DNA from: Cerina litoralis
GTDB taxonomy: Bacteria > Bacteroidota > Bacteroidia > Flavobacteriales > Flavobacteriaceae
Reading direction: 5' to 3'
Length of the DNA: 64,000 nucleotides
Assembly (NCBI GenBank): GCA_022008415.1
Contig: JAIRBC010000011.1
Location: forward strand, 1-64,000
The notes beneath the pieces were generated by a model. That model was not told the DNA's origin and did not search any database. It saw only the letters and a list, made by a program, of their open reading frames with translations. Shown here in pieces: positions 53,292 through 63,495 of this stretch (position 1 is the first letter of the stretch; every line of letters starts with the position of its first letter). Both the position numbers and the translations under genes were made by a program.

Positions 53292-55139
53292 TTATTGGGC
53301 CATCTGGGCCTTATAAAAAACCTGTTGTAAGGAAGATCGGACATTAAGTTTATAAATGTTACTGTTTTTACGAGTGGGATATACCCTATTGGAAAGGAAT
53401 ATAAATACCAATTGGTTTTCAGGGTCTGCCCAAACAAAAGTACCCGTAAAACCACTGTGTCCAAAGCTTTCCGGACTCACTTCGGGTGCGGGATACGCCT
53501 CGGAGAGCGGCAACTCGGCATTGTTCAACAAAGGTTTGTCAAAACCAAGCCCGCGGCGGTTGTCGTTCTCTGGATATTGAACCTTGGTAAACTCTTTTAT
53601 CGTAGTTTCATAAAAATAGCGTTCGCCCCCATACATCCCATTTTGCATATACATTTGCATCATTTTGGCAAGGTCGTCGGCGGTCGCAAAAAGTCCGGCA
53701 TTTCCAGAAACCCCGCCCAAAAGAGCAGCGTTCTCATCGTGTACCCAGCCATGCGTCAACGTCTTTCTAAACAGGGTATCAATTTCGGTAGGTACAATGG
53801 TATTGGGAAAATGTTTGGTGGCGGGTTTAAAGCCAAGGGTGTAAGACCCCAAGGGGGCATAGAATTCATTTTTCAGATATTCCGGATAAGGTTGCCCTGA
53901 TAGTTCCGTAATCAACTCAGGGAAGATTAGGAACGCTGTTCCGGAATAGAGATATTTTTTTTCTTCCAACACCTTAGACCGCTTTATTTCCCGATACATC
54001 TTACGGTTAAATCTGCTTTTAATAAAAATACTGTCATAGGCTTGGGATTCAAACCTAGAAGAAGGATGGTTGTGCACAAATCGTTTTTTTACCTTTCCGT
54101 CCTTAAGGACATCGTTCAAGAATATAAAATAAGGGTTCAACCCGGCTTGGTGGGCCAGAATTTCCCTTAAGGTAAGGTCCTTTTTGTCTTTTCTATGGCG
54201 CCACGATTTCCAGTAATTGCTAAACGGAACATCCAGCCTCAATTTACCGATTTCGTAAAGTTTCATCAAGGCAGGCAATGCCCCCATTACTTTGGTTACG
54301 GAGGCCAGATCGTAAAGGTCGTCCGATTTTACGGGGACCAGGCTATCATAAGTTAAATAGCCATAAGACTTTTTGAAGATTACCTTGTTGTTCTTGGCCA
54401 CAAGTAATGTTGCCCCTGGGAAGGAGTGCTCCACAATGGCATGGGACATAATGGAATCTACCTTGCTGTCGATATAACGGGAATCCATCCCTACCTCTTC
54501 CGGAATTGTATATTTAAGCCTTATTTGGTTTAATGTTTTAAGTCCATCCCCTTTTTTAAAACCTATCGGTATATCTGAGGTCAGCGCTCCCCTAGCAGCA
54601 AACCCCCCAAAGATAAGTTGGGCCACATACTTTTGTGAAAGAACTTCAGAATCCTGGGCATAAATAACCGATTTCGCCCGGGCAACATTTTTTGGGGAAC
54701 CCGTGATCGGGGCATCGAAATAGGCAAGAACAAGATTGTTTAGTTTGAGCATGGAGGGGAGGAGACCATCGTCATCACCCGACCGAAATGCAAAAATAAC
54801 CACATCGAACGATACAAGCGATTTAGGAAAACTAGGATCTTTTATGTCCGCTGGGCCATAGTGGAAGATCTTTGCATAATTATCCAACATTTTTCCCATC
54901 GGGTTGTCCTTGGGGAAAGAGGACACAAAAGCAATTTTGGTATCCTTTAAATTCTGAAGCGGAATCAGGGAATGGTCATTTTTTAAAAGAACCACACTTT
55001 TTTCGGTTTCAAAACGAATTTGAAGGTCGTGGTTTGGATTACTAGACCTTGTTTCCTGCCCATGCCCGTATTCGATGCAGAGGAGCAATGCAAAAAACAG
55101 TGAGGTGATAGTGACTATTTTTTTATTTATGGTTACCAT
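53292..55139 (-). CDS. Secreted serine hydrolase with a GH3 C-domain remnant
   Basis: The 615-residue product has a signal peptide (VTITSLFFALLLCIEYGHGQ), then ~40-200 like the C-terminal (alpha/beta sandwich) domain of GH3 beta-N-acetylglucosaminidases (FETEKSVVLLKNDHSLIPLQ) and a class C beta-lactamase-type domain (~225-600) with YDLASVTKVMGALPALMKL (S-x-x-K) and YSGTAFLIFPELI. Bacteroidota often have a full GH3 barrel fused to such a hydrolase; here the catalytic barrel is missing, so the GH3 part is probably only structural. It overlaps dinB-like gene end by 7 bases. Confidence 0.8.
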   Translation of the reverse strand: MVTINKKIVTITSLFFALLLCIEYGHGQETRSSNPNHDLQIRFETEKSVVLLKNDHSLIPLQNLKDTKIAFVSSFPKDNPMGKMLDNYAKIFHYGPADIKDPSFPKSLVSFDVVIFAFRSGDDDGLLPSMLKLNNLVLAYFDAPITGSPKNVARAKSVIYAQDSEVLSQKYVAQLIFGGFAARGALTSDIPIGFKKGDGLKTLNQIRLKYTIPEEVGMDSRYIDSKVDSIMSHAIVEHSFPGATLLVAKNNKVIFKKSYGYLTYDSLVPVKSDDLYDLASVTKVMGALPALMKLYEIGKLRLDVPFSNYWKSWRHRKDKKDLTLREILAHQAGLNPYFIFLNDVLKDGKVKKRFVHNHPSSRFESQAYDSIFIKSRFNRKMYREIKRSKVLEEKKYLYSGTAFLIFPELITELSGQPYPEYLKNEFYAPLGSYTLGFKPATKHFPNTIVPTEIDTLFRKTLTHGWVHDENAALLGGVSGNAGLFATADDLAKMMQMYMQNGMYGGERYFYETTIKEFTKVQYPENDNRRGLGFDKPLLNNAELPLSEAYPAPEVSPESFGHSGFTGTFVWADPENQLVFIFLSNRVYPTRKNSNIYKLNVRSSLQQVFYKAQMAQ

Positions 55140-55645
55140 CCTATATATTTTGGGGGTTCTATGCCATTTAGGTTAAGATACACGATCAGTTGACCTCTGT
55201 GGTGGGTCACGTGGTCCTGCATTAGATTTAGAATTTGAAGTTTTGTTTTCGTTCCGGCAAAAAAATCAACCTCTTGCGAAAGATCATTTGGTTTTATCGC
55301 TTTGACAATTGCCGATGTTTGATCAAAAGCCTCCGCAAGGAATAATATAATATGGGTCTTATCATTTTGAGCCACGGCCATATTCTCTTTTTGCAGCGGG
55401 TTGTCCGTAAAATAAGTGGTCGCTAACATTAGCATGTTTTCCCTAATATGCAGCAACTGTTCGCCGAAGGACATTTCCCTTTTCGTAGGTCGAAAATCAT
55501 ATTTTTCTTCTGGCATGGCGCTTGCAACCGCGATAAGATAATTTTTGGAATTTTCCCATTTTTCAAGAAAGGTAGGGATTACCCTATTTTGAGCCGTTAT
55601 GCGCATTGATAAAAACCCAATGAATATTAAAAAGGATATTTTCAT
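55133..55645 (-). CDS. DinB-family protein
   Basis: The 170-residue product begins with a hydrophobic, signal-like stretch (KISFLIFIGFLSMRITAQ) and then a four-helix DinB fold: LIAVASAMPEEKYDFRPTKR, SFGEQLLHIRENMLM and LNLMQDHVTHHRGQLIVYL. The three metal His of the family are visible in LLHIRE, DHVTHHRGQ. DinB-like proteins are metal-dependent, often thiol-linked enzymes of varied function; an exported member is not unusual in Bacteroidota. It precedes the serine-hydrolase gene. Confidence 0.82.
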   Translation of the reverse strand: MKISFLIFIGFLSMRITAQNRVIPTFLEKWENSKNYLIAVASAMPEEKYDFRPTKREMSFGEQLLHIRENMLMLATTYFTDNPLQKENMAVAQNDKTHIILFLAEAFDQTSAIVKAIKPNDLSQEVDFFAGTKTKLQILNLMQDHVTHHRGQLIVYLNLNGIEPPKYIGW

Positions 55646-55715
55646 TGCCTAATTTACGATTCTGGGTTAAAAATACAATAATACGGTTATATTGGCCAGA
55701 ACCGCTAGCATTTTG

Positions 55716-56693
<978 letters not shown>

Positions 56694-56729
56694 TCAGTTT
56701 TCAGTAGTCAGTTTGCACAATCCCGAATT

Positions 56730-57692
56730 CTAAACCCACTCCCTGGGTTTCTTCAAAACTTTCACCAACCGTTCCTCTTCGCTCCCCTTTTCTGGATGGT
56801 GGTCGTAAACCCATTGAACATGGGGTGGTAAACTCATTAAAATACTCTCTATACGGCCATTGGTCTTTAAGCCAAAAAGGGTGCCCTTGTCGTGTACCAA
56901 GTTAAACTCCACGTACCTTCCTCTTCTTATCTCTTGCCAATTCCTTTGCTCTTTGGTGTAGGGTAGTTCTTTTCGTTTTTCTACAATGGGGACATAGGTC
57001 TCCAAAAAACTATTTCCCACTTCTGTTACGAAGCTGTACCAATCTTGCATCGATATCCCATCGGTTGCCTTGCAATAGTCAAAAAATAGTCCGCCTACTC
57101 CGCGTGCCTCATCCCTATGGGTGTTCCAAAAATACGAATCGCATTGTGCCTTGTATTTCTTATAAAATCCCGGATTGTGTTGATCGCATGCTTTTTTGCT
57201 TACGGTATGGAAGTGGATTACATCTTCATCAAACAAATAATAAGGGGTTAGATCCTGTCCTCCACCAAACCACTGGTCTACCAACCTACCTTTCTTGTCG
57301 TACATTTCAAAATAACGCCAATTGGCATGGACCGTTGGCACCATGGGGCTTTTGGGATGTATGACCAAACTGAGGCCGCAGGCAAAAAAATCGGCTTCCT
57401 GGACCCCAAAATACGTTTGCATACTCTGTGGTAATGGACCGTGAACGGCTGATATATTTACCCCGCCTTTCTCAAAGACCTTTCCGTTCCCAATAACGCG
57501 CGACCGGCCTCCACCACCCTCGGGTCGTTCCCATAAATCTTCTTGGAACTTAGCTAGACCGTCTACTTCTTCCAATTTAGAGGTAATCGTATCCTGTAGG
57601 GCTTGGATGTATTGGTAAAATTGATCTTTAATTGTCTTCTCCGTCGACCCCTCACCAGAAGAGAGGGGGGGCTGTTTTTGGTCCGATCTCAT
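56730..57692 (-). CDS. hemF: Coproporphyrinogen III oxidase, oxygen-dependent
   Basis: HemF oxidatively decarboxylates coproporphyrinogen III with O2. The 320-residue product has ERPEGGGGRSRVIGNGKVFE, GVNISAVHG, PMVPTVHANWRYFE, WFGGGQDLTPYYLFDED (metal/substrate site), and FFDYCKA plus RRGRYVEFNLVHDKGTLFGL. The N-terminal 15 residues (PPLSSGEGS) are encoded by a GC-rich palindrome at 57648-57668, which looks like a repeat that entered the coding region. It overlaps the GNAT gene by four bases and precedes hemB. Presence means aerobic haem synthesis. Confidence 0.94.
   Translation of the reverse strand: MRSDQKQPPLSSGEGSTEKTIKDQFYQYIQALQDTITSKLEEVDGLAKFQEDLWERPEGGGGRSRVIGNGKVFEKGGVNISAVHGPLPQSMQTYFGVQEADFFACGLSLVIHPKSPMVPTVHANWRYFEMYDKKGRLVDQWFGGGQDLTPYYLFDEDVIHFHTVSKKACDQHNPGFYKKYKAQCDSYFWNTHRDEARGVGGLFFDYCKATDGISMQDWYSFVTEVGNSFLETYVPIVEKRKELPYTKEQRNWQEIRRGRYVEFNLVHDKGTLFGLKTNGRIESILMSLPPHVQWVYDHHPEKGSEEERLVKVLKKPREWV
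57648..57668. repeat. GC-rich palindrome within the hemF start
   Basis: CCCCTC (57648-57653) and GAGGGG (57663-57668) flank ACCAGAAGA, followed by GGCTG. It encodes PPLSSGEG of HemF and resembles the C-rich repeats of the window. Confidence 0.6.
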
Positions 57693-58219
57693 GCTTTTGG
57701 TGTTTTTAACTCAAACAACTCCATATCCAAAGGAGGTTCATTCGGGGGCGTATGTTCGTTGTACAAGGTCTTTTGCCAGGTAAACCCCGCCTTTTCAGCT
57801 ACCTTTAAACTCCCTTTATTGCTTTTATAAACAATTATTTGAAGGATTCTTAATTCCAGGTCGGAGAAAGCGTGGGTCGATATCGACTTAACAACCTCGG
57901 TCATAACACCATTTCCTTCCCAATTTTTATCAATACAATAGGCCAATTCTCCCTTTTTACGCACCCAATCCAGATCTTTCAGGATGATAATCCCGATAAT
58001 GTTCCCCGAGGTGTTGTCCTTAATGGTAAACGTAAATTCCTCTTTCTCGTCAGCCTCCCAATTCTTGCGCCTTATATAGGCTTCAGAATCGGTTGGGGTG
58101 CCGTTTTGGGCAAGCGTTTTGGGAAGATATCGTTTAAACCGATCGGTATTTGAAACCATGAACCGGCATAAATCCGTCGCATCTTCAATTATTAATGGCT
58201 CTATCTTGAAGTTTTTCAT
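57689..58219 (-). CDS. GNAT-family acetyltransferase
   Basis: The 176-residue GNAT protein has the acetyl-CoA-binding layout: FTIKDNTSGNIIGIIILKDL, ELAYCIDKNWEGNGVMTEVV (motif A) and LQIIVYKSNKGSLKVAEKAG (motif B). It is similar in profile to RimJ/RimL-type N-acetyltransferases, but the substrate is not known. ATG 58219 is chosen; the frame is open from 58312, but that part runs over the palindromic repeat. It sits between hemE and hemF, with a 162-base gap holding a repeat. Confidence 0.8.
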   Translation of the reverse strand: MKNFKIEPLIIEDATDLCRFMVSNTDRFKRYLPKTLAQNGTPTDSEAYIRRKNWEADEKEEFTFTIKDNTSGNIIGIIILKDLDWVRKKGELAYCIDKNWEGNGVMTEVVKSISTHAFSDLELRILQIIVYKSNKGSLKVAEKAGFTWQKTLYNEHTPPNEPPLDMELFELKTPKA

Positions 58220-58261
58220 TATAAGTGCCTTCCTCCTGCCCGTCTCCCAACCCCGTCTTAT

Positions 58262-58310
58262 CGCCAGCCCGACAATTTCATTCCCGTCCGAACGATACGG
58301 GCAAACTGGC
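58262..58310. repeat. Dispersed palindromic repeat between hemE and the GNAT gene
   Basis: CGCCAGCCCGACAAT (58262-58276) is identical to 45217-45231. GCCAG at 58264-58268 pairs with CTGGC at 58306-58310, and CCCGT with ACGGG inside. It sits in the leader of the GNAT gene, in the hem operon. Confidence 0.65.
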
Positions 58311-58381
58311 AAGGAACGTGCTGGGAGAGCGGAGCAGGTGTTAATATTTCGTTCCTATTTTACATTCCCATCTCGATGGGC

Positions 58382-59416
58382 TTAGTAACTTCGGCTTTTG
58401 TACTCCTTAACGGCATCTACAAACGCCTTCGCATTTTCTATGGGTATATTTGGCAAAATGCCATGCCCGAGATTTACTACATATTTATCCTTCCCGAAAT
58501 CGTCGATCATTTGAGTGACCATTTTTTTTATTTCATCCGGGGGAGAGAGTAACCTTGACGGATCAAAATTCCCTTGTAATGTGATGTTTCCTCCCGTAAG
58601 GTACCTGGCATTTTGGGGAGAACAGGTCCAATCCACTCCCAAAGCGGCCGCTCCGGATACCGACATTTCCTTCAATGCAAACCAACACCCCTTTCCAAAA
58701 ACGATTACCGGAGCTTCTCCTTTCAAGGCATCTATAATTTGCTGGATGTACTTCCAAGAAAATTCCTGATAATCGGTTGGGGACAACATCCCTCCCCAAG
58801 AATCAAAAACCTGAACGGCATTGACACCAGCCCTTATTTTGGCCTTTAAATAATCAATGGTCGTATCCGTGATCTTTTGCAACATTTGATGGGCGGCAAT
58901 GGGTTGGGTAAAACAGAATTCCTTGGCCTTGTCAAAGGTCTTGCTACCCTCGCCTTGCACGCAGTAACAAAGAATAGTCCAGGGTGATCCAGCAAATCCA
59001 ATAAGTGGAATTTCATCGTCCAATTTCTCCTTGGTCAATTTTATGGCCTGCATTACATAGTTTAAGGCCTCTTCGGCATTGGGCACAAATACCTCATCGA
59101 CATCTTTTTGCGAACGAATGGGATTAGGGATATATGGGCCAAAGTTAGGTTTCATCTGCACCTCTATGCCCATAGCTTGGGGAATTACCAAAATATCGCT
59201 GAATAAAATAGCTGCATCCATCCCGTAGCGTCTTATGGGCTGCACCGTAATTTCGGAAGCTAGTTCGGGAGTCTGGCACCGTGTAAAAAAATCGAATTCT
59301 TTACGGATTTCCATGAATTCGGGCAAATAACGCCCCGCCTGCCTCATCATCCAAACGGGAGGGCGTTCCACGGATTCTCCTTTAAGCGCTCTTATAAACA
59401 GATCGTTCTTTATCAT
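58382..59416 (-). CDS. hemE: Uroporphyrinogen decarboxylase
   Basis: HemE removes four carboxyls from uroporphyrinogen III. The 344-residue barrel has [16 protein letters not shown] (substrate Arg region), [16 protein letters not shown] (with the catalytic Asp), [38 protein letters not shown] and [19 protein letters not shown]. All typical residues are present. It follows hemCD by 58 bases. Confidence 0.95.
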   Translation of the reverse strand: MIKNDLFIRALKGESVERPPVWMMRQAGRYLPEFMEIRKEFDFFTRCQTPELASEITVQPIRRYGMDAAILFSDILVIPQAMGIEVQMKPNFGPYIPNPIRSQKDVDEVFVPNAEEALNYVMQAIKLTKEKLDDEIPLIGFAGSPWTILCYCVQGEGSKTFDKAKEFCFTQPIAAHQMLQKITDTTIDYLKAKIRAGVNAVQVFDSWGGMLSPTDYQEFSWKYIQQIIDALKGEAPVIVFGKGCWFALKEMSVSGAAALGVDWTCSPQNARYLTGGNITLQGNFDPSRLLSPPDEIKKMVTQMIDDFGKDKYVVNLGHGILPNIPIENAKAFVDAVKEYKSRSY

Positions 59417-59474
59417 TCTCTATTCAATAATCGGTCCGATAGACATAAATTATTTGGTCTGACGAACCCTGTCT

Positions 59475-61055
59475 TTAGAAGTTTTTATACGTTTCGTTTA
59501 CCAAGGATATCACATCCTCAACCGTGGCAAATTTGGCAACCTCAACTTCTTTAAAATAATTTTTGGCTTCGTTGGCGGTAGTTTCACCGATACAATAAGC
59601 CGTCCTATCACCAACATTGTTCTCTAGTAGAAAACTCTGGATGGTAGATGGGCTAAAGAACAAGATCCCCTTGACCGATCCGTCTAATTTTACGGGATCC
59701 AATTTTGTTTGATAGGCCTTGACCTCCCGGACCTCAATAAGGTTTTCTTCCAGCTTGTCCGGAAGTGTATCCATCCGTATATCACTGCAGAAATAAGTGA
59801 CTTCGGTCCCCTCTATGTATTCTACCAGATAGTCGGCTAGCTTTTCAGCGTTCTTTTCAACATGTTTTACCGGCCCGATTCTTTTTTCAATAAACCGTTT
59901 GGTTTTTCTGCCTACGCAATAAATATTTTCGAACTGAAGCTCCTCCTTGGAAAAATTGGTCAACAAGGATTCCACCGTGTTTTTACTAGTAATGATCACG
60001 TTGCGAACGGGGTCTTTCACCACACTCTTTGGGATGCGGTTAATACTTATTTTTACAAAATCGCTGCTTTCAGCTACGATTCCCTGGTTAAACATGTGTT
60101 TTTGGTCCTCCGATAATGTTTTCGTCGAATAGATATTCGGTTTGCGTTGTAGGGTATTCAGCCCGTCCATCAATCGTTTTCCGCCACGGGCTATGACGTA
60201 CTCCGCACAAATTTTCGCCAAATTGTAATGCTCCCCGAGCGGGGTGGTCTTTTCAACTTCTATTTTTTTGGCGCCGTCCTCACTTAGCAGCACTCCTTTA
60301 AAGGATATTCCGTCTTTTTTTATAAGGGCTAGGGCCCCGATAGGAGCCGTGCAGCCCCCTTCCAACAGGTTTAGGAAAGTTCGTTCTACGGTAGTACAGA
60401 TTTCGGTCTCTTCATGGTTCAATGCGGCGCAGATTTCTCTAATTTCAGCATCTTGTTCCCTAGAAGCTATCATTATGGTACCTTGTCCTGGGGCGGGCAC
60501 CATCCATCCCAGTCCCACAGATTCTTCGGGTTTTACACCAATACGTTCCAAACCGGCTCCGGCAAATATTGCACCGTTCCAGTTGTTATCCGTTAATTTT
60601 TGAAGTCGAGAATTTACATTGCCCCGTAAATCGGCAATCGTATGGGTGGGATATCTGTTGAGCCATTGGGCCTTACGGCGAAGACTGCCCGTAGCGACCA
60701 CCCCTTCCTTTTGTCCCAAGAATTCCTCGTTGTTCTTGTAGACCAAAATATCGTAGTAATTGCCCCTTTCCAGTACCGCGGCCTGTATTATACCCTCTGG
60801 TAAAACCGTGGGTACATCCTTTAGGGAGTGAACGGCAATGTCTATGTCATTGTTTAGCAGTGCCACGTCCAAGTTTCTGGTAAAAACCCCTACCATCCCC
60901 ATTTGATAAAGTGGTTTGTCCAAAACCAAATCTCCTGTAGATTTTACGGGGACTAGGGCCGTGACGTGCCCAAGTTTTTCCAACTTCTCCTGTACCGTTG
61001 TTGCCTGCCACAGTGCCAATTCACTATCTCTGGTCCCAATGCGGATTATGCTCAT
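59475..61055 (-). CDS. hemC: HemC-HemD fusion: porphobilinogen deaminase and uroporphyrinogen-III synthase
   Basis: The 526-residue product fuses two steps. Residues ~1-305 are HemC: IRIGTRDSELALWQATTVQE, VHSLKDVPTVLPEG, GSLRRKAQWLNRYP and LEGGCTAPIGA with the dipyrromethane Cys. Residues ~310-526 are a HemD-like domain (NVIITSKNTVESLL, VEYIEGTEVTYFCSDIRMDT and GILFFSPSTIQSFL), which closes the tetrapyrrole ring. In E. coli these are separate genes. The start overlaps the end of hemA by four bases. Confidence 0.93.
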   Translation of the reverse strand: MSIIRIGTRDSELALWQATTVQEKLEKLGHVTALVPVKSTGDLVLDKPLYQMGMVGVFTRNLDVALLNNDIDIAVHSLKDVPTVLPEGIIQAAVLERGNYYDILVYKNNEEFLGQKEGVVATGSLRRKAQWLNRYPTHTIADLRGNVNSRLQKLTDNNWNGAIFAGAGLERIGVKPEESVGLGWMVPAPGQGTIMIASREQDAEIREICAALNHEETEICTTVERTFLNLLEGGCTAPIGALALIKKDGISFKGVLLSEDGAKKIEVEKTTPLGEHYNLAKICAEYVIARGGKRLMDGLNTLQRKPNIYSTKTLSEDQKHMFNQGIVAESSDFVKISINRIPKSVVKDPVRNVIITSKNTVESLLTNFSKEELQFENIYCVGRKTKRFIEKRIGPVKHVEKNAEKLADYLVEYIEGTEVTYFCSDIRMDTLPDKLEENLIEVREVKAYQTKLDPVKLDGSVKGILFFSPSTIQSFLLENNVGDRTAYCIGETTANEAKNYFKEVEVAKFATVEDVISLVNETYKNF

Positions 61056-62308
61056 TTATGGTCTACTTCTAGTTGAAATACTCTTTGGATAAGCTCTAAA
61101 CTTGTATCGGAATCGGTTTCGTTTCCTTTAAGGTGATTGGCAAAATGTGTAGTGATTTTTTGGATAATGCGATCGGAAATGATTTCTGCCTGATGGGGAT
61201 TAAAATCGACCAGCTTTTTACGCTGAAAATCCAATTCTTCCTCTTTCATGGTCTTCAACCTCTTTTTTAAGGCCTTGATAACGGGTGCGAACTTCCGGCT
61301 TTCCAACCATTTGATGAATTCGGCCATTATTTCATCGATAATGGCTTCCGCCTGAGGAATAGAGCGTTTTCTCTTTTCCAAGGTCTTGTCCGTCATTTGG
61401 GATAAATGATCCAGATGAATGACCGATACTTTTTCCATACCCAACACGTCTTCCGCTACATTTTTGGGGATGGAAAGGTCTAAGATCAACAAAGGCTTTT
61501 TGGTGTGGATAAGATCCTTGGAAATGGTTGGCGACTGCCCGCCGGTAGCCACGACCAAAACGTCGGTATTCCTTATTTCGGTCTGAAGATCTCCATAGTC
61601 CTTGACTAATAGATCAAATTTTCCAGCAATTTTTTCCGCCTTGTTCTTGGTTCTGTTAATCAGGGTAATACGCGGATTTTTGGTGTGTTTTATTAAGTTT
61701 TCGCAGGTATTTCGGCCTATTTTTCCCGTTCCGAATAGCAAGATGTTCTTGTTTTGGATATCGGGTACATTTGCTAAAATATACTGTACGGAGGCAAAGG
61801 CTACCGAAGTGGCGCCAGAAGAAATTCCTGTTTCATTTTTTATGCGCTTGCTGGCCTGAATCACCGAATTGCAAAGCCTTTCTATAAACGGGTTGGCAAG
61901 ATCCAGTTTTTTGGAACGGTTAAAACTTTGTTTTAGTTGCCCAACAATCTCGAAGTCACCCAAAATCTGACTATCTAGTCCGGTACCTACCCTAAAAACA
62001 TGTTCAATGGCCTCCTTGTTCTTATAAATGTAGGCCACCTCTTGAAATTCCTCCAACGAACCTTGGCTAAGGTCGCACAATAATTTTATCAACTGGAAAG
62101 GGTGTTGTGCAAATCCGTGAAGTTCTGTACGATTACAGGTAGATGTAACCAATAGCCCGTCAATTCCTTGTGTCTTGGCCCTCATCAATAGCTCATCCAT
62201 GGCGTTGCCGTCAAGACTGAACTTGCCCCGAACACCTGCATCCGCCTTTTTATAACTGACGCCGATGGTGTAAAAAGAATTTTGTTTGGAAATATGATAA
62301 TCCTTCAT
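61052..62308 (-). CDS. hemA: Glutamyl-tRNA reductase
   Basis: HemA reduces glutamyl-tRNA to glutamate-1-semialdehyde, the first committed step of C5 haem synthesis. The 418-residue product has YTIGVSYKKADAGVRGKF, TSTCNRTELHGFA with the catalytic Cys, EHVFRVGTGLDSQILGDFEI, LLFGTGKIGRNTCENL (NADPH site) and VLVVATGGQSPTISKD. It opens the hem operon, is divergent from the AraC-family gene, and has an AT-rich leader. ATG 62308 is the natural start. Confidence 0.95.
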   Translation of the reverse strand: MKDYHISKQNSFYTIGVSYKKADAGVRGKFSLDGNAMDELLMRAKTQGIDGLLVTSTCNRTELHGFAQHPFQLIKLLCDLSQGSLEEFQEVAYIYKNKEAIEHVFRVGTGLDSQILGDFEIVGQLKQSFNRSKKLDLANPFIERLCNSVIQASKRIKNETGISSGATSVAFASVQYILANVPDIQNKNILLFGTGKIGRNTCENLIKHTKNPRITLINRTKNKAEKIAGKFDLLVKDYGDLQTEIRNTDVLVVATGGQSPTISKDLIHTKKPLLILDLSIPKNVAEDVLGMEKVSVIHLDHLSQMTDKTLEKRKRSIPQAEAIIDEIMAEFIKWLESRKFAPVIKALKKRLKTMKEEELDFQRKKLVDFNPHQAEIISDRIIQKITTHFANHLKGNETDSDTSLELIQRVFQLEVDHK

Positions 62309-62430
62309 GCAATGAATTCAAACGGATACAAAAATAAATTCCTAATCCTTATAAAAATAACGCTCGAGGAACAATTAATAACGTTACAAGTTTTTTTGGG
62401 CAGGATTCTGGATAATCTATCGTAAACTCT

Positions 62431-62438
62431 TATTTTTG
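62431..62438 (+). promoter_or_regulatory. -7 element of the AraC-family gene
   Basis: TATTTTTG fits TAnnTTTG; it is 71 bases before ATG 62510, giving a leader of about 65 bases that includes the stem-loop at 62462-62492. No clear TTTG is seen at the right spacing upstream. Confidence 0.4.
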
Positions 62439-62461
62439 TAGATAATAAAGGGGTTTTGAAT

Positions 62462-62492
62462 GCTTCTATTTAGAGTCGTTCTAAATAGAAGC
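62462..62492. promoter_or_regulatory. 13-bp stem-loop in the araC leader
   Basis: GCTTCTATTTAGA (62462-62474), loop GTCGT, TCTAAATAGAAGC (62480-62492): a perfect 13-bp stem 17 bases before the ATG. The stem is AT-rich and has no T-run. It could be an operator for an autoregulating dimer, or an RNA hairpin that affects translation. Confidence 0.6.
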
Positions 62493-62509
62493 CTGTAATA
62501 GACTAAAAA

Positions 62510-63400
62510 ATGATAGATAAAAATAACGCTGAAGGTTCGTTTGAAGAAGTATTCTTTGAAGATGGATTTTATGTCCTAAAAATACAGAACGATGGCACGA
62601 ATGCCCAAAAAGTAGTTAGGGACATCGATAGTTCATTTATTCAATTTCACTTTTGCCTAAAAGGCCATGCCAAGTTTATCTTCAATGAAGGCCGGTACGC
62701 ATTGGAAGTCTCGGAGGAAAACTCCCTATTGCTATACAACAATCAGATAGACTTGCCACTCAATTTGGAACTCCATGCCAATTCCTGGTTGGTATCGATC
62801 GTCATGACCATCAGGAAGTTCCATTCCCTTTTTTCCAAGGAAGCAAACTATATCCCATTCTTGAGCAAGGAAAACAGGGACAAGAAGTATTATTCACAAG
62901 AAAAGTTTACCCCGGCGATCGCCGTAATCCTAAGTCAATTGATGAATTATCACTTGCATCCTTCGATAAAAGAACTTTATATCCGGGGCAAAGTATACGA
63001 GCTTATTTCCCTTTATTTTAATAGGAACGATGATACCGATATCGATCAATGTCCCTTTTTAGTCAGCGAGGACAGCGTAAAACGCATTAGGAAAGCCAAG
63101 GAAATAATGATCGCCCGGATGTCAGAGCCGCCAAGCCTACCAGAACTTGCGGAAGAAATAGGCCTCAGCCTGAAAAAATTAAAAGAAGGTTTTAAACAAA
63201 TTTACGGGGATTCGGTTTATAGCTTTTTGTTCGATTATAAAATGGAATATTCCCGGAAAATGTTGGAATACGGACAGCACAATGTCAACGAGGTGGGCCT
63301 GAAGGTGGGGTATAGTACCGCAAGTCATTTTATTGCGGCGTTTAAAAGAAAATACGGAACCACCCCAAAAAAATATTTGATGTCGTTGGCAAACGGATAG
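62510..63400 (+). CDS. AraC-family transcriptional regulator
   Basis: The 296-residue product has a cupin-like N-terminal sensing part (~1-180; SFIQFHFCLKGHAKFIFNEG) and a C-terminal double HTH (~190-296) with LPELAEEIGLSLKKLKEGFK and LKVGYSTASHFIAAFKRKYG, TPKKYL. The layout resembles PchR-type regulators of iron and haem genes. It faces hemA across a 201-base shared region, so control of haem synthesis is a fair inference, not shown. A 13-bp stem-loop lies in its leader. Confidence 0.9.
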   Translation: MIDKNNAEGSFEEVFFEDGFYVLKIQNDGTNAQKVVRDIDSSFIQFHFCLKGHAKFIFNEGRYALEVSEENSLLLYNNQIDLPLNLELHANSWLVSIVMTIRKFHSLFSKEANYIPFLSKENRDKKYYSQEKFTPAIAVILSQLMNYHLHPSIKELYIRGKVYELISLYFNRNDDTDIDQCPFLVSEDSVKRIRKAKEIMIARMSEPPSLPELAEEIGLSLKKLKEGFKQIYGDSVYSFLFDYKMEYSRKMLEYGQHNVNEVGLKVGYSTASHFIAAFKRKYGTTPKKYLMSLANG

Positions 63401-63495
63401 GGTTTGACCATACGCTTTCCTAACAGGTTAAAGATTTGCATCTACATTCACGGTATCTCCCGATAGTCTCGGACAAATGAATAAAATGAATTAAA

